Below are positions 54,532 through 64,000 of a stretch of DNA of 64,000 nt, piece by piece. Position numbers and translations under genes: made by a program. Positions within the stretch are counted from its first letter, which is position 1. The number at the start of each line of letters is the position of its first letter. The notes beneath the pieces were generated by a model, which saw only the letters and a program-made list of their open reading frames with translations, made no database searches and had not been told where the DNA came from. This DNA is from Blautia sp. (GTDB lineage Bacteria > Bacillota > Clostridia > Lachnospirales > Lachnospiraceae): NCBI GenBank assembly GCA_017475035.1, contig JAFVGK010000016.1, positions 1 through 64,000 of the forward strand. Direction: 5' to 3'.

Positions 54532-56168
54532 TCCCTTTGCTCCAACAAGTCAATAGAAGTATTCCAATAACGTGCTCCCGCAGAAGCGTAATCCGGATCA
54601 GCGATAGAACGGTCATGAACTTTACCGGCAGTGTCGATCCATCGGATCAGGTCGCCGTTTTCGTTATAATAATACAATGCCTGAACAGAATCGTTCCATA
54701 GGTAGGTGAAAAACAGCTTGTGATTCCAGAAATAATACTCCTCGACCATACCGCTTTCTGAAACATCCGCATAAATCACGGCACGGACCAGGTCGCCGGA
54801 GTGATTATAGAACAGCTGACGTTCTCCGGGAGTACCCTCGACGGTACATTCCGGAAGAAGCGCAATCACAGCATTTGTACGTTCATTAACCGTCTGGATA
54901 GCGAGAGAGAAGTCATCAATCTGCGCGGAACTGCTGTCATTGGTATACAAAGCGATCAGGGCCGATCCCGGAGAGATGGGCTGGCTGATGCCGTCATAAA
55001 GCCGTTTAATATAGATCCCTGAAAAGACGCAGGCGGATGCGGCAATCACAAGGAGTATAGACATCCAGATCGGCTGCCTTGACTTTGCCTGAATCCGTTT
55101 TGGACTGCTGCCGTAAAGCGCGTCGCGGGTCTCAGGATCCCGATGCTCAGAATCCCTGTCATCGGAATGCTCGTATGAGGTATCCTGACCATGGAAATCA
55201 TCTGTCGTTTTTCTGCCTTTTCCGACAGAACGCGCCTTGCTTCCCGCGATGTATTCACCCCGGCGAAGCTTTTCAAGATCCTGTCTCATCTGTTCCGGGT
55301 CGGAATAGCGTTCTTTTACGTTAAAGGCACAAGCCTTGAGTATGATTTCAGCCAGTTCTTCACTGGCATCACAGGGTCCGGGAAGAGGCTCTCCGTTCAT
55401 CCGTTTGGAGAGAGCGTTTTCCTTATCGTGATACGTGATCAGCTGCTTATCCAGATTGATGAACGGAAGCCGGTTCTTATTCATCAGCTTATAAAGGACA
55501 ATGCCGAGGGAATAGATATCTACAGAACTGTCATATCGCTCTCCGTGATATATCTCCGGCGCCATATAGGCAAAGGTGCCTTTTTTCGACATACTGCTTA
55601 AGGAACGCTCCAGCTCTCTGGCTATCCCGAAATCCCCGAGCTTGAAATCTCCGAAACGGGAAATAAAAATATTCTCCGGTTTGATATCGCGATGGATGAT
55701 CGAAAGCTGGCCGCAGTATTCCAGAGCCTTACACAGATCAATTCCCAGCTTGATGACAGAACGCTCTGTCAATGTGTGGCTGGTACAATAATCGTTGAAG
55801 CTGGTAAGATATTCCATACGGATGTAAATATCCCAGCCGATATCATCCAGATATTCCAGAACCTTAAAATCCTCTACGGACACAATATGGGAATTGCCGC
55901 GAAAATACTCCATCGTGCAGATTTCGCGTGTACATTCCTCTACGACATCCTGGAAATAATTTCTCAGGGAAGCATTATTATGTGTTTCGGCACGGACGCT
56001 TGAAAGCTCGCTGCGGCTGGAAGGGACAGAGATCACCTTAATGGCGGAATAGAAACGCCTGCCTTGTTCTATGCGCTGAGCCTTATATACTTTGCCATAA
56101 GATCCTTCGCCGATCTTATCGATGATACGCCATTCCTGCCAGGGTGAATAAGGGCGTTCACGCTCCAT
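54528..56168 (-). CDS. Membrane Ser/Thr protein kinase without PASTA domains
   Basis: Eukaryotic-type kinase, 546 residues. The kinase domain (about 12-285) has the P-loop GEGSYGKVY, the lysine in YSAIKV, IHRDIKPENI, LGDFGIAR and MAPEIY, so it should be active. A basic/acidic linker, a membrane helix (about 368-390, SILLVIAASACVFSGIYI) and an outer domain of about 155 residues follow. Instead of PASTA repeats the outer domain has several YYxNENGDL-like strands. I choose ATG 56168; the GTG at 56180 lies inside AGGGAGGTG. First gene of the kinase-PP2C-unknown operon, with its own promoter. Confidence 0.92.
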   Translation of the reverse strand: MERERPYSPWQEWRIIDKIGEGSYGKVYKAQRIEQGRRFYSAIKVISVPSSRSELSSVRAETHNNASLRNYFQDVVEECTREICTMEYFRGNSHIVSVEDFKVLEYLDDIGWDIYIRMEYLTSFNDYCTSHTLTERSVIKLGIDLCKALEYCGQLSIIHRDIKPENIFISRFGDFKLGDFGIARELERSLSSMSKKGTFAYMAPEIYHGERYDSSVDIYSLGIVLYKLMNKNRLPFINLDKQLITYHDKENALSKRMNGEPLPGPCDASEELAEIILKACAFNVKERYSDPEQMRQDLEKLRRGEYIAGSKARSVGKGRKTTDDFHGQDTSYEHSDDRDSEHRDPETRDALYGSSPKRIQAKSRQPIWMSILLVIAASACVFSGIYIKRLYDGISQPISPGSALIALYTNDSSSAQIDDFSLAIQTVNERTNAVIALLPECTVEGTPGERQLFYNHSGDLVRAVIYADVSESGMVEEYYFWNHKLFFTYLWNDSVQALYYYNENGDLIRWIDTAGKVHDRSIADPDYASAGARYWNTSIDLLEQRE

Positions 56169-56206
56169 GGATAATATCACCTCCCTCTGTCCTGTTTCTG
56201 GTTTCT

Positions 56207-56235
56207 ATTATATACGAAGAATTTCAATTTGTCAG
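56207..56235 (-). promoter_or_regulatory. Sigma-A promoter of the kinase operon
   Basis: On the minus strand CTGACA (56230-56235) and TATAAT (56207-56212), spacer 17. Confidence 0.7.
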
Positions 56236-56313
56236 TAGAAAAACAGCTTAACTTTTAAAGTTCGTAATGATTCGGAAAACCTGTTTCTGATTCCTTACTG
56301 ATTTTCGGTTTTT

Positions 56314-56415
56314 TTAGTATGCGCATGGATTTACTGCGGAATCATGCCGCTTGCAGCGGCGTAAATTCGGCGCAGTAAACGAATCAAAACGCAGGCATTT
56401 TGTTCGTTTACTATA
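56314..56415. repeat. Interspersed repeat family A, copy 4 (inverted)
   Basis: A 102-base full copy in opposite orientation to copies 1-3, between the kinase and rpsL promoters. Confidence 0.88.
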
Positions 56416-56490
56416 TTTTACATCCCACGATTGCACAGACAACAGTCTGACCTGAAAATCATCACATAAGTAAACACATTGAAAAAAGGC

Positions 56491-56519
56491 TTGACACAAA
56501 AACAATAGATATGTATAAT
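56491..56519 (+). promoter_or_regulatory. Sigma-A promoter of the rpsL-rpsG-fusA unit
   Basis: Perfect TTGACA (56491-56496) and TATAAT (56514-56519), spacer 17, with a leader of about 90 bases. Confidence 0.93.
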
Positions 56520-56618
56520 AGTACGGCGTGCAAATCAGCAAGCTTTTTTTAGTTTGTCTGAAAACGCAGAGAGAATACGATATAGCCGACGTGAGATTCA
56601 TTAGGAGGTGAAACTTAA

Positions 56619-57035
56619 ATGCCAACATTTAACCAGTTAGTGAGAAAAGGCAGAGAGACGGCAGTCAAAAAATCCACTGCTCCGGCTCTTCAGAGAACCT
56701 TTAATTCCTTGAGAAAAAAGGCAGTCTATCAGTCCGCACCGCAGAAGCGCGGCGTCTGCACAGCTGTAAAGACGGCCACACCTAAGAAGCCGAATTCCGC
56801 TTTGAGAAAGATCGCCAGAGTACGTCTTTCCAACGGCATTGAGGTTACGAGCTATATTCCGGGTGAAGGACACAACCTTCAGGAGCATAGCGTCGTCCTG
56901 ATCCGTGGCGGCAGAGTAAAGGACCTTCCTGGTACCAGATATCATATCATCAGAGGTACCCTGGATACTGCCGGTGTCGCGAACCGTCGTCAGGCAAGAT
57001 CCAAATACGGCGCCAAGAGACCGAAGAAGAAATAA
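56619..57035 (+). CDS. rpsL: Ribosomal protein S12
   Basis: Small-subunit decoding-site protein, 138 residues, normal length. It shows [39 protein letters not shown] and [17 protein letters not shown], with the lysines altered in streptomycin-resistant strains both wild type. AGGAGGTGAAACTTAA precedes the ATG. First gene of the str-type unit, but separated from rpoC by a 6.9-kb insertion. Confidence 0.98.
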   Translation: MPTFNQLVRKGRETAVKKSTAPALQRTFNSLRKKAVYQSAPQKRGVCTAVKTATPKKPNSALRKIARVRLSNGIEVTSYIPGEGHNLQEHSVVLIRGGRVKDLPGTRYHIIRGTLDTAGVANRRQARSKYGAKRPKKK

Positions 57036-57089
57036 GACCGGTTTTAAAGCGGTCACGCTCATCTGTAACGGAAGCAAAACACATCGTTT

Positions 57090-57135
57090 GTGCGATTTCA
57101 TCTCCATTGTCGGCTATGGGAGATAGATTGCGCAC
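57090..57135 (+). promoter_or_regulatory. Nested hairpin between rpsL and rpsG
   Basis: GTGCG/CGCAC (57090-57094, 57131-57135) encloses ATCTCC/GGAGAT (57100-57105, 57119-57124) within the 266-base spacer. In E. coli S7 represses the str operon by binding the S12-S7 spacer; a similar site here is inference. Confidence 0.35.
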
Positions 57136-57274
57136 GAACATACTTACGCGCAGGACAACAAAGAATCAAGCCGCATACGCTGCGTAGATTCTGTTGAGCA
57201 GATGGATCAGAACACAGACGTTTTATTCATCCGCGGAAAAAGCGCGGTTTGCCGTATGAGTACCGATGAGATAA

Positions 57275-57772
<498 letters not shown>

Positions 57773-57873
57773 AGCTGAAAAACCAATTTGGAATAGAATA
57801 TAATGAAAAGCAGGAAAGGAAAAGCTTTTTGCCGGATTGGCGAAACAGGCAGATCCTTTCAAGGAGGTAACCA

Positions 57874-60000
57874 TTGGCTGCAGAGAAAAGCAGAGAATAT
57901 CCGCTGGAGAGAACCAGAAATATCGGCATCATGGCTCACATCGATGCGGGTAAAACGACCCTTACCGAACGTATCCTGTATTATACAGGCATTACATACA
58001 AGATTGGCGATACCCATGAGGGAACAGCCATCATGGACTGGATGGAGCAGGAGCAGGAGCGAGGCATCACGATCACGTCAGCCGCTACGACCTGCCACTG
58101 GACTTTGGAAGAGGGAACGAAGCCAAAACCAGGTGCGCTCGAACACAGAATCAATATTATCGATACACCAGGACATGTAGATTTTACCGTAGAAGTGGAG
58201 CGTTCACTCCGCGTTCTTGACGGTGCGGTCGGTGTTTTCTGCGCGAAAGGCGGCGTAGAACCGCAGTCGGAAAATGTCTGGCGTCAGGCTGACACCTACA
58301 ATGTCCCTCGTATGGCATTCATCAACAAGATGGATATCATGGGCGCAAATTTCTTTGGTGCGGTTGACCAGATTCGGACCCGCCTGGGAAAAAATGCCAT
58401 CATTACCCAACTGCCGATCGGTAAGGAAGATGAATTCAAAGGGATCATTGATCTCTTTGAGATGAAAGCTTACATTTATAATGACGAAAAAGGTGACGAC
58501 GTCACAATTACGGAAATTCCGGACGAGATGAAGGATGACGCAGAAGCTTATCGCGCCGAACTGATCGAAAAGATCTGCGAGCTCGATGAGGATCTGACCA
58601 TGCTGTATCTCGAAGAACAGGAGCCTACGACAGAGCAGTTGAAAGCGGCCCTGCGTAAAGGTACCTGTGAGTGTACGGCAGTTCCCGTCTGCTGTGGCTC
58701 CGCCTACCGCAACAAAGGTGTTCAGAAGCTTCTGGATGCCATCATTGAATACATGCCGGCTCCGACGGATATTCCGCCGATTGACGGCGTCGATCTGAAC
58801 GGCAGCGAAACCGTGCGCCATTCCTCAGACGAGGAGCCGTTTTCCGCGCTGGCATTCAAGATCATGACAGATCCTTTTGTAGGAAAGCTTGCCTATTTCC
58901 GTGTATACTCCGGTACGATGAATTCCGGCTCCTATGTCTTTAACTCTACCAAGGGAAAGAAGGAAAGAGTCGGCCGTATTCTTCAGATGCATGCGAACAA
59001 ACGTATGGAGCTGGAGAAAGTGTATTCCGGTGATATCGCGGCAGCGATTGGCTTTAAATTTACGACGACCGGTGATACGATCTGTGATGAAGATCATCCG
59101 GTAATCCTGGAGTCGATGGAGTTTCCGGAGCCCGTTATCGAGCTCGCCATCGAGCCGAAGACCAAAGCCGGCCAGGGGAAATTAGGAGAGGCCCTTTCCA
59201 AACTGGCTGAAGAGGATCCTACCTTCCGGGCGCATACGAACACCGATACCGGGCAGACGATTATCGCCGGTATGGGTGAGCTTCACCTGGAGATTATCGT
59301 TGACCGTCTTCTGCGTGAGTTTCACGTGGAGGCAAATGTCGGAGCCCCGCAGGTTGCCTATAAAGAGACCATCACCAAAGAGGTGGATGTGGACAGCAAA
59401 TACGCCAGACAGTCCGGCGGACGCGGACAGTATGGCCACTGTAAAGTTAAGTTCGCGCCTATGGACGCAAACGGTGAAGAGCTTTACAAGTTTGAGTCTA
59501 CAGTTGTGGGCGGAGCGATTCCGAAGGAATATATTCCGGCAGTCGGCGAAGGTATCGAGGAAGCCATGAAGGCCGGTATTCTGGGCGGCTATCCTGTTGT
59601 CGGCATTCATGCGAATGTTTACGACGGTTCCTTCCATGAAGTTGACTCTTCGGAACTGGCATTCCATATCGCAGGCTCCCTTGCCTTCAAAGACGCGATG
59701 AAGAAGGCTGATCCGATCCTTCTTGAGCCGATTATGAAGGTAGAGGTTACAACGCCGGAAGACTATATGGGCGACGTCATCGGCGATATTAATTCACGCC
59801 GCGGCCGTATCGAAGGCATGGATGATATCGGCGGAGGAAAGATGATCCGGGGTTATGTTCCGCTTTCAGAGATGTTCGGTTACGCTACGGATCTGAGATC
59901 CCGTACACAGGGACGAGGCAACTACTCGATGTTCTTTGAGAGATATGAACCAGTTCCGAGATCTATTGCGGACAAAGTATTGGATCACAGCCAGGATTGA
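57874..60000 (+). CDS. fusA: Elongation factor G
   Basis: Translocation GTPase, 708 residues. G1 is AHIDAGKTT, the switch region contains [11 protein letters not shown]3 is DTPGHVDF and G4 is NKMD. Domains II-V follow with the SGGRGQYGH region and the domain V end [31 protein letters not shown] start with AAGGAGG seven bases upstream. It follows rpsG by about 100 bases. A weak ATACC/GGTAT hairpin is present just after the stop. Confidence 0.98.
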   Translation: MAAEKSREYPLERTRNIGIMAHIDAGKTTLTERILYYTGITYKIGDTHEGTAIMDWMEQEQERGITITSAATTCHWTLEEGTKPKPGALEHRINIIDTPGHVDFTVEVERSLRVLDGAVGVFCAKGGVEPQSENVWRQADTYNVPRMAFINKMDIMGANFFGAVDQIRTRLGKNAIITQLPIGKEDEFKGIIDLFEMKAYIYNDEKGDDVTITEIPDEMKDDAEAYRAELIEKICELDEDLTMLYLEEQEPTTEQLKAALRKGTCECTAVPVCCGSAYRNKGVQKLLDAIIEYMPAPTDIPPIDGVDLNGSETVRHSSDEEPFSALAFKIMTDPFVGKLAYFRVYSGTMNSGSYVFNSTKGKKERVGRILQMHANKRMELEKVYSGDIAAAIGFKFTTTGDTICDEDHPVILESMEFPEPVIELAIEPKTKAGQGKLGEALSKLAEEDPTFRAHTNTDTGQTIIAGMGELHLEIIVDRLLREFHVEANVGAPQVAYKETITKEVDVDSKYARQSGGRGQYGHCKVKFAPMDANGEELYKFESTVVGGAIPKEYIPAVGEGIEEAMKAGILGGYPVVGIHANVYDGSFHEVDSSELAFHIAGSLAFKDAMKKADPILLEPIMKVEVTTPEDYMGDVIGDINSRRGRIEGMDDIGGGKMIRGYVPLSEMFGYATDLRSRTQGRGNYSMFFERYEPVPRSIADKVLDHSQD

Positions 60001-60357
60001 CAAAATCATACCTTTATCTCTTGAAAAAGAGGTATATTTTATACATGCCGAAAGCATAAAAACAAGTCTTTTTGTGGGATTTGTCAGATAAAAAAACACA
60101 TAAAAACAGAAACATATAAAAAGAAACGAGAAGGCATCAGACGCCGTTATTGCTGTGCAAAAAGAAGAAAAAAATTCTTGCAAAATCCTTGTATATGCAA
60201 TATAATAGTCGACAGTGACTTTGATGAATGTCCTTGCGTGCGTCTGTGCTGGTTCTCGTGTTCATAAAGGAAGACCTAAGGGAAGACCATTTGGACGCGT
60301 GGCTTTCATCATCCAGATGTATCAACCCAAAGATATCTTTAAGGAGGACTCTTCAGA
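60001..60357. other. fusA-tuf spacer with the tuf promoter and leader
   Basis: No gene. The promoter at 60178-60206 gives tuf a leader of about 145 bases. Other contents are A-rich and unassigned. Confidence 0.6.
60178..60206 (+). promoter_or_regulatory. Sigma-A promoter of tuf
   Basis: TTGCAA (60178-60183) and TATAAT (60201-60206), spacer 17. Confidence 0.85.
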
Positions 60358-61551
60358 ATGGGAAAAGCAAAATTTGAGAGAACCAAACCGCATTGCAACA
60401 TCGGCACGATCGGACACGTAGACCATGGCAAAACTACTCTGACCGCAGCTATCACCAAGACTCTGCATGACAGACTTGGACTTGGCGAGGCAGTTGCATT
60501 TGATAACATCGACAAAGCTCCGGAAGAGAAGGCTCGTGGTATAACGATCTCCACCGCTCACGTAGAGTATGAGACCAAAAAGCGTCACTATGCACACGTT
60601 GACTGCCCAGGTCATGCTGACTATGTCAAGAACATGATCACCGGTGCTGCTCAGATGGACGGTGCTATCCTTGTAGTTGCTGCTACCGATGGTGTTATGG
60701 CCCAGACAAAGGAGCACATCCTTCTGTCCCGCCAGGTAGGCGTTCCCTACATCGTTGTTTTCATGAACAAGTGCGACATGGTCGACGACGAAGAGCTTCT
60801 TGAGCTGGTCGAGATGGAGATCAGAGAGCTTCTTTCCGAGTATGACTTCCCGGGTGATGACATTCCTGTTATCCAGGGTTCCGCTCTGAAGGCTCTGGAA
60901 GATCCGTCCTGCGCATGGGGCGATAAGGTTCTCGAGCTGATGGATGCTGTTGACGATTATATCCCGGATCCGCAGCGTGACACGGACAAGCCGTTCGTTA
61001 TGCCTGTTGAGGACGTATTCTCCATCACCGGACGTGGTACCGTTGCTACCGGTAGAGTAGAGGCTGGTACACTTCATGTTTCCGAGGAAGTTGAGATCGT
61101 CGGTATCAAGGAAGAGACCCGTAAGGTCGTTGTTACCGGTATCGAGATGTTCCGCAAGCTCCTTGACGAGGCTCAGGCTGGCGACAACATCGGCGCTCTG
61201 CTCCGTGGCGTTCAGAGAACTGAGATCGAGCGTGGCCAGGTTCTGGCTAAGCCGGGCAGCATTACCTGCCATACCAAGTTTACGGCTCAGGTATACGTCC
61301 TTACCAAAGAAGAAGGTGGACGTCATACTCCGTTCTTCAACAACTATCGTCCGCAGTTCTATTTCCGTACAACGGACGTTACCGGCGTTATCAATCTTCC
61401 GGAAGGCACCGAGATGTGCATGCCTGGCGATAACATCGAGATGACAATCGAATTGATTCATCCGATCGCTATGGCGCAGGGTCTTACCTTCGCTATCCGT
61501 GAAGGCGGACGTACCGTAGGTTCCGGCCGTGTTGCTACCGTTATCGAGTAA
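60358..61551 (+). CDS. tuf: Elongation factor Tu
   Basis: Aminoacyl-tRNA-delivering GTPase, 397 residues. It shows G1 GHVDHGKTT, switch [16 protein letters not shown]3 DCPGHADY, G4 NKCD, domain [15 protein letters not shown] and the conserved end [24 protein letters not shown] precedes the ATG. The gene has its own promoter and a perfect terminator, so it is expressed separately from fusA. Its codon choice is strongly biased (for example GTT, GGT and CGT), as expected for a very abundant protein. Confidence 0.98.
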   Translation: MGKAKFERTKPHCNIGTIGHVDHGKTTLTAAITKTLHDRLGLGEAVAFDNIDKAPEEKARGITISTAHVEYETKKRHYAHVDCPGHADYVKNMITGAAQMDGAILVVAATDGVMAQTKEHILLSRQVGVPYIVVFMNKCDMVDDEELLELVEMEIRELLSEYDFPGDDIPVIQGSALKALEDPSCAWGDKVLELMDAVDDYIPDPQRDTDKPFVMPVEDVFSITGRGTVATGRVEAGTLHVSEEVEIVGIKEETRKVVVTGIEMFRKLLDEAQAGDNIGALLRGVQRTEIERGQVLAKPGSITCHTKFTAQVYVLTKEEGGRHTPFFNNYRPQFYFRTTDVTGVINLPEGTEMCMPGDNIEMTIELIHPIAMAQGLTFAIREGGRTVGSGRVATVIE

Positions 61552-61570
61552 TTTATTCAATATATGATAC

Positions 61571-61602
61571 AAAAACCCCAGGCAGTAATGCCTGGGGTTT
61601 TT
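61571..61602 (+). terminator. Terminator of tuf
   Basis: AAAAACCCCAGGC pairs perfectly with GCCTGGGGTTTTT around six bases. It works in either direction and also serves the convergent rubrerythrin gene. Confidence 0.95.
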
Positions 61603-61607
61603 GTATG

Positions 61608-61640
61608 GCAGAATCAGGCTTTTGCCGATGCAATCATGAT
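61608..61640. repeat. Family E repeat, 3' fragment
   Basis: AGAATCAGGCTTTTGCCGAT and the bases after it match the end of family E copy 2 (41076 onward). Confidence 0.55.
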
Positions 61641-61656
61641 CCTGCACACCGGATGA

Positions 61657-62202
61657 TCAATAGTTCTCTGCGTGAATTTCAAAATAACTCTGCGGATGCG
61701 CACATACAGGACATACATCCGGTGCCTCTGTACCGATAACGATATGGCCGCAGTTCCTGCATTCCCAGATTTTGACTTCACTTTTCTTGAAAACTTCCTG
61801 CATTTCAACATTGTGAAGAAGAGCGCGGTATCTCTCCTCATGATGCTTTTCAATCGCACCGACGGCACGGAATTTTTCTGCCAGTTCCGGGAAGCCTTCT
61901 TCCTCTGCGGTCCGGGCAAATCCTTCATACATTTCCGTCCATTCGTAGTTTTCACCGGAAGCGGCAGCGGCAAGGTTCTCTGCTGTAGAACCGATCCCGT
62001 TCAGCTCCTTAAACCACATCTTGGCATGTTCTTTTTCGTTGTCAGCTGTCTTCAGAAACAGCGCTGCGATCTGCTCGTATCCCTCTTTTTTAGCTTTTGA
62101 AGCAAAATAAGTATACTTATTTCTTGCCTGTGATTCACCTGCAAAAGCTGCCTCCAGATTCTTTTCTGTCTGTGTCCCGGCATATGGATTTGTATTGCTC
62201 AT
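61657..62202 (-). CDS. Rubrerythrin
   Basis: Non-heme diiron peroxidase that protects anaerobes from hydrogen peroxide, 181 residues. The ferritin-like domain (about 10-140) has the iron ligands in [16 protein letters not shown] and IEKHHEERY. The C-terminal rubredoxin-like domain has CRNCGH and CPVCAH. AAAGGAG precedes the ATG. Monocistronic; it converges on tuf at a shared terminator. Confidence 0.96.
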   Translation of the reverse strand: MSNTNPYAGTQTEKNLEAAFAGESQARNKYTYFASKAKKEGYEQIAALFLKTADNEKEHAKMWFKELNGIGSTAENLAAAASGENYEWTEMYEGFARTAEEEGFPELAEKFRAVGAIEKHHEERYRALLHNVEMQEVFKKSEVKIWECRNCGHIVIGTEAPDVCPVCAHPQSYFEIHAENY

Positions 62203-62272
62203 CTTGTTCTCCTTTCTGAATGGTAATGAACCATCGACAAAATACTGACAATATCGATCTTGCGGTCACTAA

Positions 62273-62428
62273 GGAGCTGCGCATTAATAACCCTTACATC
62301 TGGCGCGTCTGAATCCGTCCAGGCAGCGTTGCTGTCAGCCGTCGCAGTACGCTTCGGTTCCTTCCGCCGCCTTGCCTTGTCTGGATGAACTTATCCTGCA
62401 CCGTCTGTATAGTTATTCCGCACAGCTC
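62273..62428. repeat. Interspersed repeat family C, copy 3
   Basis: A full-length copy in inverted orientation to copy 1, with both terminal inverted repeats (GGAGCTGCGCATTAATAACC and AGTTATTCCGCACAGCTC). Confidence 0.8.
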
Positions 62429-62700
62429 ATAAAGTGAGTGATACCAAAGACAATCGCAAAATCCGAGCTGCGCGTTTCCGGAAATTCTGCGTATCCGTTT
62501 TTTGCTCATTCCTTTGGTGGATGCCTCGTAAATATGTAATGTTCTCCATAACAACTCATATCTAAGGCCGCCGCACAGATCGAAAAAAATACACGCCTTA
62601 CAGGGCTGTATTTTGCGGATAGTGTAACATGGATCTGTACAATGGTCAAGATGCAGGAAAACGGGTGGTTGTCATATTGAGACAGATCCGTTATAATAAT

Positions 62701-62728
62701 CAGACGGCAAAAAGTCATGTAAAATAAA
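62701..62728. repeat. Interspersed repeat family B, fragment
   Basis: CAGACGGCAAAAAGTCATGT, a diverged first arm of family B, directly upstream of the C39-like gene. Confidence 0.5.
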
Positions 62729-62758
62729 TTCGCTAAAGATGAAAAGGTGATTTCTGAT

Positions 62759-63676
62759 ATGTATGTGGAAAAGAAAAAATCCGGCTTCCTTATGTGGATC
62801 AGGGAATATGGCCTGGTAGTGGTTTATATTGCCGCGATAGTAGTCCTTGGAGGTTTTCTGACTTCTTCCGCTATGAAAGAACCTGAGATCAGGGTGTCGG
62901 AAGACGAAAGCGACAGGATCCCAAAAAAGAAAGCAAAAGAAAAAAACACATCGAAAGATACGGAAAAGAAGGATAAAGAAAAAAAAGCGGAAGGCGAAGG
63001 GAACAGCTCCGATATTGTTTCCGCAGAATTAAATGAGAACCAGATCTACAGCTACCTCCAGGGATCCGGTGGCTGGGATGTTCGGGCGGACTGGTCCGGA
63101 TCGTGGTACTATGAGATACTTGGAGGAGAAGCCTTAGGGTTTTTTGGCTGTGGACTGTGCGATCTGGCAAATATCTATAGTACGTTGACTCCTTATGACT
63201 GTTCCCCTCTGGATATGTACTATTACGCAATTGAAGTATCCGGTTATTCTCCCGGAGGCGGATACGGGGCGATCGACTGGCCCTTTATGCAGGAGACTCT
63301 TGAGACAGTAGGAGTGAGCAGCCGGCTCTGCAAAAAAGATGAGACATACGAGCAGTTCCGTAAAAGGATCGCCGGAGGGATCACAGCCGTTGCCTTAGTG
63401 TGCAGCGATAGTGATGATACTTACTGGCAAAATGTGGACGGGCATTATGTCAACCTATGGCTGTATGACTCCGGGACGGACACGGTATTTCTGGCCGACT
63501 CCGGGAATATGGCGCACAACAGACAAAGGATACCGCTGCGATATGTCTATGATGCGTTATATCCCTACAGTGATATCCAATACCTGCTTGTGACGTCAGT
63601 GGATGAAACCGGAAACCAATGGAAGCATGACGGTGTTGATGATGACTGGGCTCCTCCGTCTTATTATCGTTCCTGA
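62759..63676 (+). CDS. Membrane-anchored C39-like cysteine peptidase
   Basis: A 305-residue protein with a short cytoplasmic start, one membrane helix (about 16-36, LVVVYIAAIVVLGGFL), a Lys/Glu-rich spacer (about 50-85) and an outer papain-like domain. The domain has FFGCGLCDLANIYSTL, where Cys is the likely nucleophile, and GHYVNLWLYD with the likely catalytic His, the order seen in peptidase C39_2-type proteins. The substrate is unknown; a wall or peptide role is likely. I choose ATG 62759, with AAAAGGTGATT upstream, over the GTG at 62747, which overlaps that site. No ABC transporter is fused or adjacent. Confidence 0.72.
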   Translation: MYVEKKKSGFLMWIREYGLVVVYIAAIVVLGGFLTSSAMKEPEIRVSEDESDRIPKKKAKEKNTSKDTEKKDKEKKAEGEGNSSDIVSAELNENQIYSYLQGSGGWDVRADWSGSWYYEILGGEALGFFGCGLCDLANIYSTLTPYDCSPLDMYYYAIEVSGYSPGGGYGAIDWPFMQETLETVGVSSRLCKKDETYEQFRKRIAGGITAVALVCSDSDDTYWQNVDGHYVNLWLYDSGTDTVFLADSGNMAHNRQRIPLRYVYDALYPYSDIQYLLVTSVDETGNQWKHDGVDDDWAPPSYYRS

Positions 63677-63752
63677 AGCAGTACCGATAATCTTTTCAAA
63701 ACTGAACTGTTTCAGTAGGATTTTGCAGAACGAAAGAGTTTTTTATCTACTA

Positions 63753-63781
63753 TTGACAAAACAAAAGGAAGGGAGTATAGT
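63753..63781 (+). promoter_or_regulatory. Sigma-A promoter of the last gene
   Basis: TTGACA (63753-63758) and TATAGT (63776-63781), spacer 17. It yields a leader of about 160 bases. Confidence 0.8.
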
Positions 63782-63797
63782 CTATTAAGCAGTAATC

Positions 63798-63905
63798 CAT
63801 AAAAAGTGCTGATGTCCAAGACTGAATTCCGGCTATTGTTTTCTGAATCCGGACAGGATTTGAAAGTGTCGCTCGGATAGAAGAACTGGCTTCCGTACTT
63901 TATGG
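63798..63905 (+). ncRNA. Structured leader, possible cis-regulatory RNA
   Basis: CCATAAAAAGT (63798-63808) can pair with ACTTTATGG (63897-63905) to close a domain of about 108 bases, inside which TCCGG/CCGGA forms a further stem. The position in a long leader is riboswitch-like, but I do not recognise a known class and saw no clear terminator or anti-terminator. Confidence 0.3.
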
Positions 63906-63947
63906 ATCTCCATAATTGTTTTTTTATTTTATAGGAGGTTTTGTTAT

Positions 63948-64000
63948 GCGTAAGATGTTAGCCATGTTGTTGACAGTTACGATGGCTGCCAGCCTCACTT
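63948..64000 (+). CDS. Secreted protein, 5' end only
   Basis: The first 17 codons give MRKMLAMLLTVTMAASLT-like sequence, a signal peptide start, preceded by ATAGGAGGTTTTGTT. The product cannot be named. A lipoprotein or ABC-transporter binding protein would be typical, but the lipobox lies outside the window. Confidence 0.7.

Larger units (their letters stand above)
62203..62758. other. Spacer with repeats C3 and B6
   Basis: It should carry the rubrerythrin promoter; none was placed with certainty. Short minus-strand frames at 62294-62554 and 62506-62718 lack ribosome binding sites, and the first runs through the repeat. Confidence 0.45.

Noticed and set aside
52409..56168. Type VI secretion- or defence-linked kinase cluster
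   Set aside because: No secretion, nuclease or phage-defence genes accompany the kinase and phosphatase.
62294..62554. An 86-residue minus-strand frame upstream of rubrerythrin
   Set aside because: Its second half is repeat C3 sequence and no ribosome binding site is present.

Overview
The window looks like a chromosomal segment of an anaerobic Gram-positive clostridial bacterium, most likely Lachnospiraceae-like. The pointers are strong AGGAGG ribosome binding sites, several GTG/TTG starts, TTGACA/TATAAT promoters with 17-base spacers, rubrerythrin, LPxTG-anchored Cna-B surface proteins, and the order rpoB-rpoC ... rpsL-rpsG-fusA-tuf. No 16S rRNA is present, so this placement is inference. 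I saw no tRNA, rRNA or CRISPR array.

Region 1 (about 1-12.4 kb) is a graveyard of mobile DNA. It holds an IS21-family element (istA/istB), two large serine recombinases (one lacking about 97 internal residues in frame), a PD-(D/E)XK Rpn-type nuclease with a second, displaced C-terminal tail downstream, a zinc-ribbon protein, a 5'-truncated tyrosine recombinase overlapping an intact one, and an IS66-type element that has lost its left end.

Region 2 (12.4-29.6 kb) is a surface-adhesion region. An 848-residue Cna-B/LPSTG protein has lost its signal peptide at a junction with a truncated EcoRI-type DNA methyltransferase. Next come a ribbon-helix-helix protein and a 10-kb gene for a giant LPETG adhesin. 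A receiver-like protein without a phosphoacceptor Asp lies directly upstream of the adhesin gene, and a hybrid histidine kinase follows.

Region 3 (29.6-41.4 kb) carries single genes: DegV, SCP2-like, a double-glycine leader peptide, an HTH-alarmone hydrolase fusion, AlkD-like, PNPOx-like, a HAD hydrolase, an HTH-DHp-receiver protein, a receiver-GGDEF-EAL protein and a LacI-type regulator. The spacers are packed with at least five families of short, structured, interspersed repeats.

Region 4 (41.4-64 kb) is the transcription/translation core. It contains rpoB and rpoC, both with long acidic C-terminal tails, then rpsL, rpsG, fusA and tuf. The rpoC-rpsL junction is split by about 6.9 kb holding an amidase/beta-lactamase-fold fusion protein and a reverse-strand operon of Ser/Thr kinase, PP2C phosphatase and an unknown protein. 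Rubrerythrin, a membrane-anchored C39-like protein and the start of a secreted protein behind a structured leader close the window.
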